Assembly: GCF_029893085.1 (NCBI RefSeq)
Contig: NZ_JARXWI010000007.1
Coordinates: 124,001 to 188,000 of the forward strand
Length of the DNA stretch: 64,000 nucleotides
Direction: 5' to 3'
Origin: Parabacteroides sp. PFB2-10
Lineage (GTDB): Bacteria; Bacteroidota; Bacteroidia; Bacteroidales; Tannerellaceae
A model generated the notes under the pieces. The model was not told where the DNA came from. It did not search any database and saw only the letters and a program-made list of their open reading frames with translations. The first letter of the stretch is position 1. Every line of letters starts with the position of its first letter. A program made the position numbers and the translations under genes. Shown here piece after piece: positions 1 through 9,344 of the stretch.

Positions 1-1139
1 CAATAGATCTCACGTGCTTCCGGGTGATAGGCATCGTAGGGTTTCACGCCTGAAGGGTATTCCCTGTTAGGCGGCCAGCTGCTGAGTCCCGACTGTGGCC
101 AGGTGCCCATATCCAACAACATATTCTTCGGTGCCATGGCCCGATACTGTTTGGTTTGCGGTCCGAAGGAAGACCAAATCGAGATAACCATTTTAGCATT
201 CATGCCATGGATATCGCTCATCATTTTCTTAGGATTCGAGAAGTCTTCATTCAAGAACTCCATGGCATTCCACAGGTAGTTGCTACCCCAATACTGCCAG
301 TCTTGGATGATACCATCAAGTGGAACACCCAATTCGCGATACTTTCGAACAACACCAACTGTCTCGTCCTGACTCTTATAGCGCTCTTTGCTTTGGAAGA
401 AACCATAGGTCCAGAGTGGGAACATAGGCACATCGCCGGTAAGAGCGCGCATTTGAGCAATAACGCCGTCGGCATTTTCGCCATACATAAAGTAGTAGTC
501 GACCAAATCGCCCACCTCTGAATTGAAAGAGGTTCCTTCTGCATTATCCGCAAAAACGGTAGGAGAATAGTTATCCCAGAACAGGCCATAACCCTTGACC
601 GACTGGATGAAAGTAACAACGTCTTCTACGTTTCCTTGCACAAGGCGTTTGGTGATGCCGCGTTGCGACATTTTCCCATTCTGTAACTGGCCAAGACCGT
701 AAATAGCTTCCGTGGCATCAAGCTGAAAAGCTTGATATACACTAAATGTTTTCACGCCGGCATCGTTGAAGTCGGTGAATCTGGGAGCGCCTTTTTCTTT
801 CAATAGATCTTTTCCTTTCGCATCTGTGAACATGATCTCACCAGATTTCAGGTTGAGACCAACGATCATAGTCTGGCTCCTCATCCAAACAGCCTGGCCG
901 GATTGCGAAACTTTTAATTCCACCGCCTGCGGTTTTTCGATCACCGACAAGCTTTCTTTTTTATAACTCCACCCGGTGGGTGCTTTCATTATCCGGACAG
1001 TGGACGGGTTGTAGAATTGGATCTCTACATCCGTGCCATTAACGGTCGCTTTTACTCCGGAAGATGTTTTTTCATAGCCCTGGGCATTCAACATCCCCGA
1101 GCACAATAAAAAAAATAATAATAATCTGCAAAATTTCAT
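1..1139 (-). CDS. Glycoside hydrolase family 31 protein (3' end off the window)
   Basis: The reading frame starts at ATG 1139 and runs off the left edge, so about 380 N-terminal residues are visible and the catalytic C-terminal half is missing. It opens with a signal peptide (MKFCRLLLLFFLL..., probable cleavage after LNAQ). An N-terminal beta-sandwich follows, then the start of the GH31 barrel, recognisable from LYGLGQ-type and FPLWTYGFFQSKERY motifs and GVPLDGIIQDWQYWG. GH31 enzymes are retaining alpha-glycosidases (alpha-glucosidase, alpha-xylosidase and others); the substrate cannot be told because the active-site region is largely outside. It is the last visible gene of the minus-strand PUL that contains SusC and SusD, so a periplasmic or surface exo-glycosidase acting on the imported glycan is the likely role. 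Family confidence is high, substrate unknown. Confidence 0.88.
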   Translation of the reverse strand, partial: MKFCRLLLFFLLCSGMLNAQGYEKTSSGVKATVNGTDVEIQFYNPSTVRIMKAPTGWSYKKESLSVIEKPQAVELKVSQSGQAVWMRSQTMIVGLNLKSGEIMFTDAKGKDLLKEKGAPRFTDFNDAGVKTFSVYQAFQLDATEAIYGLGQLQNGKMSQRGITKRLVQGNVEDVVTFIQSVKGYGLFWDNYSPTVFADNAEGTSFNSEVGDLVDYYFMYGENADGVIAQMRALTGDVPMFPLWTYGFFQSKERYKSQDETVGVVRKYRELGVPLDGIIQDWQYWGSNYLWNAMEFLNEDFSNPKKMMSDIHGMNAKMVISIWSSFGPQTKQYRAMAPKNMLLDMGTWPQSGLSSWPPNREYPSGVKPYDAYHPEAREIY

Positions 1140-1344
1140 TTTCTCACTTTTATATTTTATTAGACTCAATATATTATCTGGTTTATACTCATTACTTTTC
1201 CAACCTATTACCCGGCAGGGAAGGTTTCTCCTTCTTTATATCCGGAAATGATCCCATGGCGTATATTTCCTGTCCGTACCGAAGGTTGTATGCCATACGG
1301 GGCTGAAAATACGTCCATAAGAGCAATAATAGAAACAAAAATAG

Positions 1345-1872
1345 TTATTTTTCTGATTCTTTTATTTTCTTTTCATACTTGGAACGAAGCAATATGGTTA
1401 TAAAGCCGAAAAACAATCCGACAAAACAATACACCATAATGGTGAAAGCGGCTATACTAAATGTTGCTCCGGGAATATAATTCATAAAAGCAAAAAAGGC
1501 TCCGGATCCGATAAAAAGAGCCGGAATGCAGGAGGTCCATTCATTGCGTTCCAGGAAAATGGCTGCGCAGGCTACTACTCCCACAGCCAGGGGAACAGCA
1601 AAAAAGCCTAAAGCCGGTGTCATAATACCTCCCAATGTAATAATCAAAATAGAAACAATAATCCCCAATCCATAGGAGATAAAAGCTTTAATTCCGCCTT
1701 TCAGTGTACAGCCGGAAAAGAAATAAACAGCCCAAGACTGAAAACAAATCCAGCTAAATCCAACATTTCCTGCCGGAGGCATAGCCGGAGAAAGCAGTTG
1801 ATCTAACACCTGGATACCAAAAGCCAGGATACCAATAATCACAGGAATAAGCGCAAATTGTTTGAATGACAT
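1345..1872 (-). CDS. DUF1097-family membrane protein
   Basis: This 175-residue protein is almost entirely hydrophobic, with about five to six predicted membrane segments and a short basic tail (LLRSKYEKKIKESEK). It resembles the DUF1097 (YcdZ-like) inner-membrane family, whose function is not established. It lies between susD and the GH31 gene on the same strand. An intrinsic terminator at 1962-1996 separates it from susD, so it may be expressed only by read-through or from its own promoter. A transporter or small-molecule channel role is inference from topology alone. Several GxxG-type small-residue patterns in the helices fit close helix packing. No enzymatic motif is visible. Confidence 0.6.
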   Translation of the reverse strand: MSFKQFALIPVIIGILAFGIQVLDQLLSPAMPPAGNVGFSWICFQSWAVYFFSGCTLKGGIKAFISYGLGIIVSILIITLGGIMTPALGFFAVPLAVGVVACAAIFLERNEWTSCIPALFIGSGAFFAFMNYIPGATFSIAAFTIMVYCFVGLFFGFITILLRSKYEKKIKESEK

Positions 1873-1961
1873 AATAATTGTTTTTTTAAAAGATTGATTA
1901 TTTTATTCTATCTGAGAGTGGTTCAAAAAACACATTACAAATCAACAAAAAAATAATTAAC

Positions 1962-1999
1962 AAAACACACAGATGCCATAAGCATCTGTGTGTTTTCTA
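1962..1999 (-). terminator. Intrinsic terminator after susD
   Basis: A near-perfect 15-bp stem (arms 1962-1976 and 1982-1996, AAAACACACAGATGC and its complement) with a 5-nt loop ends in a run of T on both strands. It lies 8 bp after the susD stop, so it should stop most PUL transcription before the DUF1097 and GH31 genes. Confidence 0.8.
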
Positions 2000-2003
2000 T
2001 CTT

Positions 2004-3650
2004 TTAATAACCCGGATTCTGTTTCAAATTCGCGTTAGCATCCATTTCCCTTTGAGGAATTGGGAAAAGTGCCCGGTAATCACCATTCGGAGAATGCGAG
2101 AACCATGACTTCTTTGAAAATATGCCAAAACGGATCAAATCCTGACGGCGACGACCTTCCTGATTGAACTCCCAAGCCAATTCGTCGAGGAAGCGACCAT
2201 ATTGTATGTCAGCGCCACCTTCAAACGTATTCGCCGGAGTTTCCCGGTTATCTCTTACACCATAATCGTATACACTGCCTTCCAAAAGCTGCGCGCCTGT
2301 AACAACAGCCTTTTCAGGGGCACCAGTGAAAGCTCTTTGACGTACTTGAGTCACAATCGCAGCAGCCTCATCGGCTTTGCCTGTACGCAAAAGACATTCG
2401 GCTTTCATCATCAATACATCGGCATAACGGAAAAGAACAAAGTCATTTTCCAGACAGTTGGACGTATTGGGAGCAATATCATACTTGATAAAACGAATAC
2501 CCTGGTGTTGTTCCGACTGAGCAATGCTATTTACCTCATTGATAAAATCCATCTGCTTGCCTTTATACTCTGCACTTCCCACTGTAATTAAGATAGGTGC
2601 CCCACCTTTCGTGTACTGTGGCCCATAAATAAAGTTGTCTGTGTATCGTTTATCATCCGGATCGAATGTGTCGATAAACTGCGGAATAGCACACATACCT
2701 CCCCAAGGTTCCATGGTGATGTCGTATTTATACTGCAGACCGGCGGGCAATGTTTGCATATGGTGGTCGAACGCATTCCATCCGGTAGTGTATTTAGGAT
2801 CCACAGCCAGACCCAGAATAATCTCAGGCGAGTTCTCGTTCTTAGCCACAAAAACACTTTTCTGATTAGTTTCCAATTGATAGCCAACACCCGAGTTGAT
2901 AATCAGATCACATTGCTGAATACACTTTTCCCATTCTGCCGTGCCGGTGTAGACTTCTGCATTCAGATACATTTTCGCCATCAAGGTACGGGCTGCCCAT
3001 TCGTTAAAGCGTGCATAAGTACTCTGATTGCGCTTGCTTGACAACAAAGGAAGAGATTCGGTGATTTCTGCCAAGATGAAGTCATAGACCTGTTTTCTGG
3101 TTGATTGCTCGGGTAAGAAGCCATCCGGAATATCAAACTTGGTTGAAATAGGAACGTTTCCAAAAAGATCACACAACAGATAATAATAACAGGCACGTGT
3201 TACCCTAAACTCGGCAATCATTGATTTGTAGAGTTCCTGATCCTTGATAGGGATGAAGCCGGATTCTATTTGATAGATCAAGCGGTTACAATTAGTAATC
3301 CCTTGATATATACGTGTCCAAAGACCACGAGTCCAGCCTTCGCTTGCTGTCCAGGTATGTTCGTGAGCACGTTTGTACAAACCTCCATCTACCCAGCCAT
3401 TAGGGCGGGCAGGAATAACCACCTGGTCGGCAGTAATTTCCTGATAACGCCAAACGCCATCAAAATCGAGCATAGAGGCACGCAATTGCGTGTAAGCAGA
3501 ACCAACAAGAGCAGGAATATCTTTTTCGGTTGGTTCAAACTGATCCGCAATTATTTCACTATAACTTGTATCGTACAATTCTGTACATCCGCCGCTTACT
3601 ACTGCGACCAACAAGAGTATCAGCCAATTTTTACATTTATATAGTTTCAT
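2004..3650 (-). CDS. susD-like: SusD/RagB-family glycan-binding lipoprotein
   Basis: This 548-residue SusD-type surface lipoprotein is paired with the upstream SusC. The N-terminus has a lipoprotein signal with lipobox VVSGGC (cysteine near residue 22). TPR-like helical parts follow, with family features such as RAYYYLLCDLFGNVP-type sequence (here ACYYYLLCDLFGNVPIS), LFRYADVLMMKAECLLRTGK and a C-terminal ALFPIPQREMDANANLKQNPGY-type ending, seen here as LFPIPQREMDANANLKQ. SusD proteins cap the SusC barrel and bind oligosaccharide at the cell surface; the ligand cannot be predicted from sequence. It begins 19 bp after the susC stop and is surely co-transcribed with it. Length and ending are normal for the family, and no truncation is seen. 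Confidence 0.95.
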   Translation of the reverse strand: MKLYKCKNWLILLLVAVVSGGCTELYDTSYSEIIADQFEPTEKDIPALVGSAYTQLRASMLDFDGVWRYQEITADQVVIPARPNGWVDGGLYKRAHEHTWTASEGWTRGLWTRIYQGITNCNRLIYQIESGFIPIKDQELYKSMIAEFRVTRACYYYLLCDLFGNVPISTKFDIPDGFLPEQSTRKQVYDFILAEITESLPLLSSKRNQSTYARFNEWAARTLMAKMYLNAEVYTGTAEWEKCIQQCDLIINSGVGYQLETNQKSVFVAKNENSPEIILGLAVDPKYTTGWNAFDHHMQTLPAGLQYKYDITMEPWGGMCAIPQFIDTFDPDDKRYTDNFIYGPQYTKGGAPILITVGSAEYKGKQMDFINEVNSIAQSEQHQGIRFIKYDIAPNTSNCLENDFVLFRYADVLMMKAECLLRTGKADEAAAIVTQVRQRAFTGAPEKAVVTGAQLLEGSVYDYGVRDNRETPANTFEGGADIQYGRFLDELAWEFNQEGRRRQDLIRFGIFSKKSWFSHSPNGDYRALFPIPQREMDANANLKQNPGY

Positions 3651-3669
3651 ATTCTTTCCGTATTAAAAT

Positions 3670-6600
3670 TTAAAAAGTAACATTAAGACCAAACGTAAAC
3701 GTTCTTACCGTCGGATATTTATCCCGGCTGTCATTTCCGGGAGCAAGGCCACTTGCACTCACTTCAGGGTCGGTACCTTTGTATTTGGTGAACACAAAAG
3801 TATTCAGTGATGATGCATAGATTCTGAATCTGTTGATGTATTTCCAATTTTTGGTGTTGAATGTATACCCCAGTGTGATGTTGTCGATCTTCCAGTGATC
3901 ACCCTTCTCAATATAGTAGGAGTTATACTCTAAGTCCAAAGTTTTGTTTAACACAGCCTTACCGAATATCGGGTCGTATGCCGTTTTCAAACGGTTGTAC
4001 TGTGAATGTGTTTTAGGATTTTCATAATACATCCGTTCGAAGTTCAAGATCTCATATCCGAAAGCACCACGCATAGTTACGGCAAAGTCGAAATTCTTAT
4101 AACGCAATGAATTGTTCCAGCTTAAATAAAACTTAGGAAGTCCGTTTCCTAAAATCATTTTATTTTCATCTACCTTGGCGAAGTCATCATAAGCCACAGC
4201 TTCTCCTGTTTCGGGACTTTCATAAATCCATTTACCGTCGTTGTCAATATCAATCACTTTATATCCCCAGAAATTACCGATTTCGCCACCAATATCCAAG
4301 CGATGGGTAGGCCCATAGATAGGTATCTGCGCATCACCTGCGGTGATATACGAATTCTGTGGTTCATACAGGTCATTGGAAAGCGTAACCAATTTATTTT
4401 TATTGGTAGAGAAATTCAGGTCGGAACTCCATTCCAGATCTTTAGTTTTTACCGGAATTGTGCGGATCAATACTTCCACCCCTTCATTTTTCATTTCACC
4501 CACATTGGCACGAGTCGTATTCACCAAGTTGGGAGGAACCGGTACGGTATAGTCATACAACAATCCGTCGATTACCCGAACATAGTAGTCAACGCTACCC
4601 GACAAACGCCCTCTCAGGAAAGCAAAGTCGACACCAACATTCGTTTCATGTTTTTCTTCCCATCTTAAGTGTGGGTTCGGATTACGTCCGGGGACGAGTG
4701 TTTGGATCCATTTTCCATCAATGAAAGCAGCTCCGGAGTATCGGAATGTCGCCACACCCAGGAACGAACTGTTAGGCTGTGTTCCAGTCACACCATACCC
4801 TGCACGCAGTTTCAAGTCATTAATAAATGACACATCTCTCAGGAATGATTCTTCCTTCAATCGCCAACCAACGGAAATAGCCGGGAAAGTCCCCCATGGT
4901 TTTTGTGCACCATACAATTGACTGGCACCCTCACGACGCAAACTGGCCATCAACAGGTAGCGATTCTTGTAATTGTAATTCACACGACCAAAAAAACCAA
5001 TCAGGTTAGTCAGACTCCTACTGCTACCCATACCCCAGAAGGTAGTTCCTTTTTTGCCGGCTTCAGCCAAACCGATATTATACTGACCAAATATATCTGT
5101 TGCAAAATCAGAGTTATTCATCGATTGACTTCTATAATCGGTCTCTTCATAGCTATACCCTACCAACAGGGTGAAGATATGATCTTTGATACTTTTTTTG
5201 TATTCAGCTGTTAAGTTCACCAGCCTGTCTATACTTTGGTTGGCATTAAGATTTGCAACACCATTTCGACCGTTCCGAACGGTTGAGATATGATTGCTGG
5301 TTTCATAAGAACCGCCTTGCGAATTGTATTTAGAATAAGAGACAAGTGCCTGCAGATTCAACCCATCAATAGGCTTAAACGTAATAGTACCGTTGATACG
5401 AGTAAGTTGGGAATGACTGTCATTATCCTGTTCCATAATGCGGGAAACAGGGTTTTCAACCTCAAATATACCCGCTTCATACCACTTACCATTCTCGTCT
5501 TTCAGAGGTATAGTAGGATGGTATTGATTGACCATTCGATAGATGCCACTACTGAAAGAACTGGAGTTATCATTACGCGATACGATACCAAGATTTAACA
5601 ACAATTTGCCATCGAACATTTTGTGATTCATATCACCACGAATGCTGAATCTTTCACGGTATGATTTCTTAAAAATACCTTCCGAATTGTTGTAATTAAT
5701 AGAAGCTAAATAATTTGTTTGCTGGCTTCCACCTCTGATTGTCAAATCATGATTGTGGATCAGCGGTGTTCTTGATATTTCATCAAACCAATTGGTGTTT
5801 CCGCCGTAATCATGCGATGCGCCGAGTACACCTTCCGATATCAGTCTGTGATAATCGTCCGCGTCAAGCACTTCTGTCTTTTTCCGGATCCCCTGCGTAC
5901 TGATATATCCTGAATAATCCAAGCGGCTCCGCACGTCGGCATTCGCTCTTTTAGTAGTAATGATGATCACACCATTTGTTCCGCGTGTACCATAGATAGC
6001 CGCAGCCGATCCGTCTTTCAATACATCGACCGATTCGATATCTTCGGGTGAAACCGTATTAAAGTCACCTGGAACACCATCGATCAGAATCAACGGATTG
6101 GTGCTGGTACCATTTAAGGTAGTATTTCCTCTCAGACGGATAGAGGAGCTACCGGAGGGGTTACCACTGGTGGTGTTGATGATCAACCCGGCCACTTTCC
6201 CCTGAATCAACTGACCAACGTCACGCACGCTTCCTTGTGTAAAATTATCCGGTTTCACGGAAACCACCGAGCTGGTAACGTCGGCGGTTTTGATCGTACC
6301 GTAACCGATAACGACCACCTCTTCCATGCCGATCACATCTTCAAGCAGTACAAAGTTAAACGTCGTTTTGTTTCCGACAGCCACCGTCTGCGTGATGTAA
6401 CCGATATAGGATACTTCCAACATGTCTTTGTTCTCGACATTCAGTGTAAACTTACCCTCATAATCGGTCACAGTCCCTATGGCTTTTCCTTTCACCTGGA
6501 CAGAAGCACCAATCAATGGTTCACCTGCCTCATCGGTAATAACACCGGAAACAGATCTGCCCTGCTGAGGACGAGCCGGTTGATCAGACATGGGGATAAG

Positions 6601-6945
6601 AATGATATTCTTGTTTTCTATCCGGTACGTACAATTAGGTAAAATTTCATAAATGATGTCCGTAATCTCTTTGTCACGGGCATTCACACTTACTTTTCTT
6701 CCCAAATCCAATGCCTGGTCGTTGTAGAAGAATGTGTATTCGCTTACATTCTCGATTTCTCTGAGAACCTCTTTGATACTTGCATCCGTGACATTCAGGT
6801 TCACTTTCGCGCTCTGGGCGTTACTCTCCATAGCTGCCACATGAAACAAAGCAAAGGTTAACATCACGATGGTCATTTTCATAATGCGATGTGTTTTTCT
6901 GTTAAGAATAGGCATAAAATGCCTTTTCCCATAAAAATTATTCAT
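3670..6945 (-). CDS. susC-like: SusC-family TonB-dependent receptor with N-terminal STN domain
   Basis: This 1091-residue outer-membrane transporter works with SusD to import oligosaccharides using TonB energy. After a signal peptide (cleavage near ESNAQS) comes a secretin/TonB STN domain (about residues 45-120). A carboxypeptidase-like beta-sandwich (VSGVITDEAGEPLIGASV, about 130-215) precedes the plug (EEVVVIGYGTIKTADVTSS through GTRGTNGVIIITTK) and the 22-stranded barrel ending in TFTFGLNVTF. The STN domain is the part that contacts a FecR anti-sigma factor. Its presence agrees with the fecR and sigma genes just upstream, so substrate binding probably drives its own transcription. The start at 6945 precedes a rather long n-region; MPILNRK or MKMTIVM downstream are alternatives. 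Confidence 0.96.
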   Translation of the reverse strand: MNNFYGKRHFMPILNRKTHRIMKMTIVMLTFALFHVAAMESNAQSAKVNLNVTDASIKEVLREIENVSEYTFFYNDQALDLGRKVSVNARDKEITDIIYEILPNCTYRIENKNIILIPMSDQPARPQQGRSVSGVITDEAGEPLIGASVQVKGKAIGTVTDYEGKFTLNVENKDMLEVSYIGYITQTVAVGNKTTFNFVLLEDVIGMEEVVVIGYGTIKTADVTSSVVSVKPDNFTQGSVRDVGQLIQGKVAGLIINTTSGNPSGSSSIRLRGNTTLNGTSTNPLILIDGVPGDFNTVSPEDIESVDVLKDGSAAAIYGTRGTNGVIIITTKRANADVRSRLDYSGYISTQGIRKKTEVLDADDYHRLISEGVLGASHDYGGNTNWFDEISRTPLIHNHDLTIRGGSQQTNYLASINYNNSEGIFKKSYRERFSIRGDMNHKMFDGKLLLNLGIVSRNDNSSSFSSGIYRMVNQYHPTIPLKDENGKWYEAGIFEVENPVSRIMEQDNDSHSQLTRINGTITFKPIDGLNLQALVSYSKYNSQGGSYETSNHISTVRNGRNGVANLNANQSIDRLVNLTAEYKKSIKDHIFTLLVGYSYEETDYRSQSMNNSDFATDIFGQYNIGLAEAGKKGTTFWGMGSSRSLTNLIGFFGRVNYNYKNRYLLMASLRREGASQLYGAQKPWGTFPAISVGWRLKEESFLRDVSFINDLKLRAGYGVTGTQPNSSFLGVATFRYSGAAFIDGKWIQTLVPGRNPNPHLRWEEKHETNVGVDFAFLRGRLSGSVDYYVRVIDGLLYDYTVPVPPNLVNTTRANVGEMKNEGVEVLIRTIPVKTKDLEWSSDLNFSTNKNKLVTLSNDLYEPQNSYITAGDAQIPIYGPTHRLDIGGEIGNFWGYKVIDIDNDGKWIYESPETGEAVAYDDFAKVDENKMILGNGLPKFYLSWNNSLRYKNFDFAVTMRGAFGYEILNFERMYYENPKTHSQYNRLKTAYDPIFGKAVLNKTLDLEYNSYYIEKGDHWKIDNITLGYTFNTKNWKYINRFRIYASSLNTFVFTKYKGTDPEVSASGLAPGNDSRDKYPTVRTFTFGLNVTF

Positions 6946-6956
6946 ACTTTTACGTG

Positions 6957-7070
6957 GATTTAATGTTAAACATAGATCACAGGATCTCTGGCGGGAGTTG
7001 TGATCATTTTTGTATTAATTTAAGTCTTGATAGATAGGCGGATGTCTCACATCCGTCTATTCTTTTTTTG
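6957..7070 (+). ncRNA. Candidate antisense small RNA over the susC leader
   Basis: No plus-strand gene lies here, yet two consecutive plus-strand hairpins followed by T tracts are present. The first has arms GATCACA 6975-6981 and TGTGATC 6999-7005, then ATTTTT. The second has 11-bp arms 7035-7045 and 7049-7059 with one G-U pair, then TTCTTTTTTT. The G-U pair becomes a C-A mismatch on the minus strand and no T run follows there, so the terminator faces the plus strand. A near-consensus -7 box (TACTTTTA, 6945-6952) could start a transcript near 6957. Position and direction match the cis-antisense RNAs described between anti-sigma and susC genes in Bacteroides PULs (DonS type, from memory). Promoter match is imperfect. 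Confidence 0.45.
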
Positions 7071-7135
7071 TAGTGTTTGTTTTATGCCATATGTATTAAA
7101 TTTTAAGGTGAATAAATCTCTGTTAATTGTGAGTA

Positions 7136-8164
7136 TTAGTTTTTTAAAGGGTCTATTTTAACCTGATTCTCATTGATCGTATATTTTATAGGGATGATCA
7201 GACTCATGGCAAGCAAAATCTCCTCCAGGTTTTCTCCTCGTACGGTGAAGGATAACCGTTGCTTCTCTGAGAAATATTTTGGACAATCGATCCGGACAGC
7301 ATACCACCCCTCCAAACTGGTGATAATATCGGAAAGACGATCGTTGTCGAAGATTAATCGATCTTTGATCCAATCGATATGATACTGCGCCGAGGTGATC
7401 TCTGTGATTGCTTCTCCTGTCTCTTTTTCGTAGGTGAGCAATTCGTTCGGTTTCAACAAGAATGTTTCGCCCGTAGCATTTATATTGGCCTCGATGCTTC
7501 CTGTTATCAATACGGTCTCAACCGTGTTCAACGCCGCATGGTTGGATATATTAAAGGAAGTACCCAACACTTCTATCTCGACATCTTTTGCCTGCACAAT
7601 AAAAGGCCTACTTTTATCTTCTGTCACCTGGAAATAGGCTTCTCCCTCCAGTGTCACCAATCGACACCCCTCCTCAAACTGTTCAGGATAGATCAATTTG
7701 CTCCCGGAATTCAACCAGACAATCGAACCGTCAGGCAATATGAATTGCCCCTTACTTCCTTTAGCTGTAATAAGCTGATTTTGAATAACAATTTCCCGAA
7801 CAGTCTCAACGACCGTCCGCTGGCCATATATGCCATAGCCGATACTCAATAACACAAGGAAAGCAGCAGCCACGTGTTGCCATGAGATGCGAAAACGTTT
7901 ACGCGAGACCCGGTTTTGTTCGGCAGAGAATACCCTGCTTCGCAGGCGTTCCAAGGCAATATCCATCTCGACATGATGACCCACAGCCGAATCACAGGCA
8001 AGCCATAAATCACGTATTTCTATGAAGTCATTCTTGTTTTCATCCGATGATTGCAACCACTGCAACAATTCTTTCTTTTCTTCCAAAGAGGCTACACCAT
8101 CCAGATAACAGATTATCAGATCGTGCGGATCTACTATGTTGTTGTTTGTTTCTTTCTCCATCAT
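7136..8164 (-). CDS. fecR-like: FecR-family anti-sigma factor
   Basis: This 342-residue inner-membrane protein has a cytoplasmic N-terminal sigma-binding part (about 1-95) and one membrane segment (VAAAFLVLLSIGYGIYG, about 98-115). The periplasmic FecR domain shows FILPDGSIVWLNSGSKLIYP and EGEAYFQVTEDKSRPFIV, and a C-terminal DUF4974-type domain may contact the STN domain of the partner SusC. It lies 63 bp after the sigma gene and 190 bp before susC, the usual order for trans-envelope signalling in Bacteroidetes. When SusC binds substrate, FecR is expected to release the ECF sigma factor. Bacteroides use such loci mainly for host-derived glycans, so a mucin or other host O-/N-glycan is a reasonable but unproven guess for the substrate. 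Confidence 0.94.
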   Translation of the reverse strand: MMEKETNNNIVDPHDLIICYLDGVASLEEKKELLQWLQSSDENKNDFIEIRDLWLACDSAVGHHVEMDIALERLRSRVFSAEQNRVSRKRFRISWQHVAAAFLVLLSIGYGIYGQRTVVETVREIVIQNQLITAKGSKGQFILPDGSIVWLNSGSKLIYPEQFEEGCRLVTLEGEAYFQVTEDKSRPFIVQAKDVEIEVLGTSFNISNHAALNTVETVLITGSIEANINATGETFLLKPNELLTYEKETGEAITEITSAQYHIDWIKDRLIFDNDRLSDIITSLEGWYAVRIDCPKYFSEKQRLSFTVRGENLEEILLAMSLIIPIKYTINENQVKIDPLKN

Positions 8165-8227
8165 ATATATAATACAAAAAAAAAGAGCCTTACCCTACCC
8201 GGGATACAGCTATTTTTTTCGTTTATT

Positions 8228-8815
8228 TCAAAAATAGATTGAAAAGAGCCAACAAAGAAACAAAAGGTCTTTTTTGTCTAAGTGTTCTCTTAATCCGGAG
8301 ATAGCTTTACTAATTTGCTTTTCAACGGCCTTGACGCTGATCCCCAATTGCTCGGCAATCTCTTTGTTTTTCAGGCCATAGGTGCGGCTCATGAGAAAGA
8401 TGTTTTTACACTGGGGAGGGAGACTTTCTACATATCCCGCGATCTCATCTTCCAGCTCTTTCAATAATAGAGAATGTTCCTGGTTGCGCAGGTGTTGCGA
8501 CAGATAACTATCTATGATTTGCGTTTCATTGGTTTCTTCAAGAGGAGCATTATTATACAGAACCCCTGACTTTAAAAGGTTGATCGAACGATTGTATGCA
8601 GACTTAAACAGATAGGATTTAACGGCGTTTTTATCTTCGAGACGTATCGTATCACGCCGCGACCAAAGCTCAAAAAAAACATCCTGCACGATATCTTCCG
8701 CCATCTCTTTGTTGCATATAAAACGAAAGGCATATGCTCTGAGAGGGAAATAAAGGCTTTTAAACAAATCTTCCAAAGCCGTCATCTGTTGCGTGTGGTT
8801 TTCGGCGGACATCAA
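8228..8815 (-). CDS. ECF-type RNA polymerase sigma factor
   Basis: This 195-residue sigma factor has region 2 at about residues 15-85 (AYAFRFICNKEMAEDIVQDV, then FFELW) and region 4 at about 130-180 (LPPQCKNIFLMSRTYGLKNK, EIAEQLGISVKAVEKQISKA). This is the layout of the Bacteroidetes sigma-70 subfamily that pairs with FecR. The start is ATG 8815 or the next ATG at 8812; nothing decides between them. It is the first gene of the minus-strand PUL and probably directs transcription of susC/susD after release by the adjacent FecR. The C-terminus (KKDLLFLCWLFSIYF) is unusually hydrophobic for a sigma factor. Confidence 0.93.
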   Translation of the reverse strand: MMSAENHTQQMTALEDLFKSLYFPLRAYAFRFICNKEMAEDIVQDVFFELWSRRDTIRLEDKNAVKSYLFKSAYNRSINLLKSGVLYNNAPLEETNETQIIDSYLSQHLRNQEHSLLLKELEDEIAGYVESLPPQCKNIFLMSRTYGLKNKEIAEQLGISVKAVEKQISKAISGLREHLDKKDLLFLCWLFSIYF

Positions 8816-9065
8816 TTCTATAGTATCTGCGTGTGCTGCTTTCTGTCAAAAGTACATCTTTTTCTTAAAAAAACAAGAAAGTACCGCAATAAAGCGGAGA
8901 ATGGACGAAGGGAGGACAAGAAATTCTCATGATTTTTCGACCCTAAGAAAAAAAAAATTTCATGCGGGTGAGAATAAAAATGGGAAAAACTCCATCTGCC
9001 TGAATCCTGATTCAGAGACCTTACAACAATGTGAATATATGTTAATTTGCCTGTTTTTGACAAAA

Positions 9066-9196
9066 CCCCCAATTTACGATTTGTAATTTCCGAGGGACTT
9101 TGCGCGTAAAAAAGCGGGACTTCGAAGACAAACTCCCGGGAGAAACACTTTTTAACGTATGGATTTGTAAGTAAAACAGGCGTTTTGCTTACAATC
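9066..9196 (+). repeat. Dispersed intergenic element, copy A
   Basis: In plus orientation it reads CCCCAATTTACG, two GGGACTTTG/GGGACTTCG half units, the invariant palindrome CTCCCGGGAG (9133-9142), AAACACTTTTTAACGTATGG, and then a hairpin (arms 9167-9177 and 9182-9192, GTAAGTAAAAC with GTTTTGCTTAC) followed by a short T run. It is most similar to copy E (47917-48046), which shares both flanks. The hairpin end faces the plus-strand gene at 9746, but a second repeat lies in between. Confidence 0.85.
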
Positions 9197-9344
9197 GAGT
9201 TTTTAACAATTCGAGAAAAGAGATCACCTCTCCCCCTGCCCCTTTGCTTTACGCTATCGCTAAGCGACCTCCGGTTCTCCACAAGAGAGGGGGTGAGTTA
9301 CTGATTTCTTCAAAAAGGAAAGAATTTGAAGATGTTTCAGGAAA

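Noticed and set aside
8818-9282. Minus-strand open frame of 154 codons
   Set aside because: It runs through repeat copy A and an inverted repeat, has no domain-like composition, and a similar accidental frame exists in other copies of the repeat.
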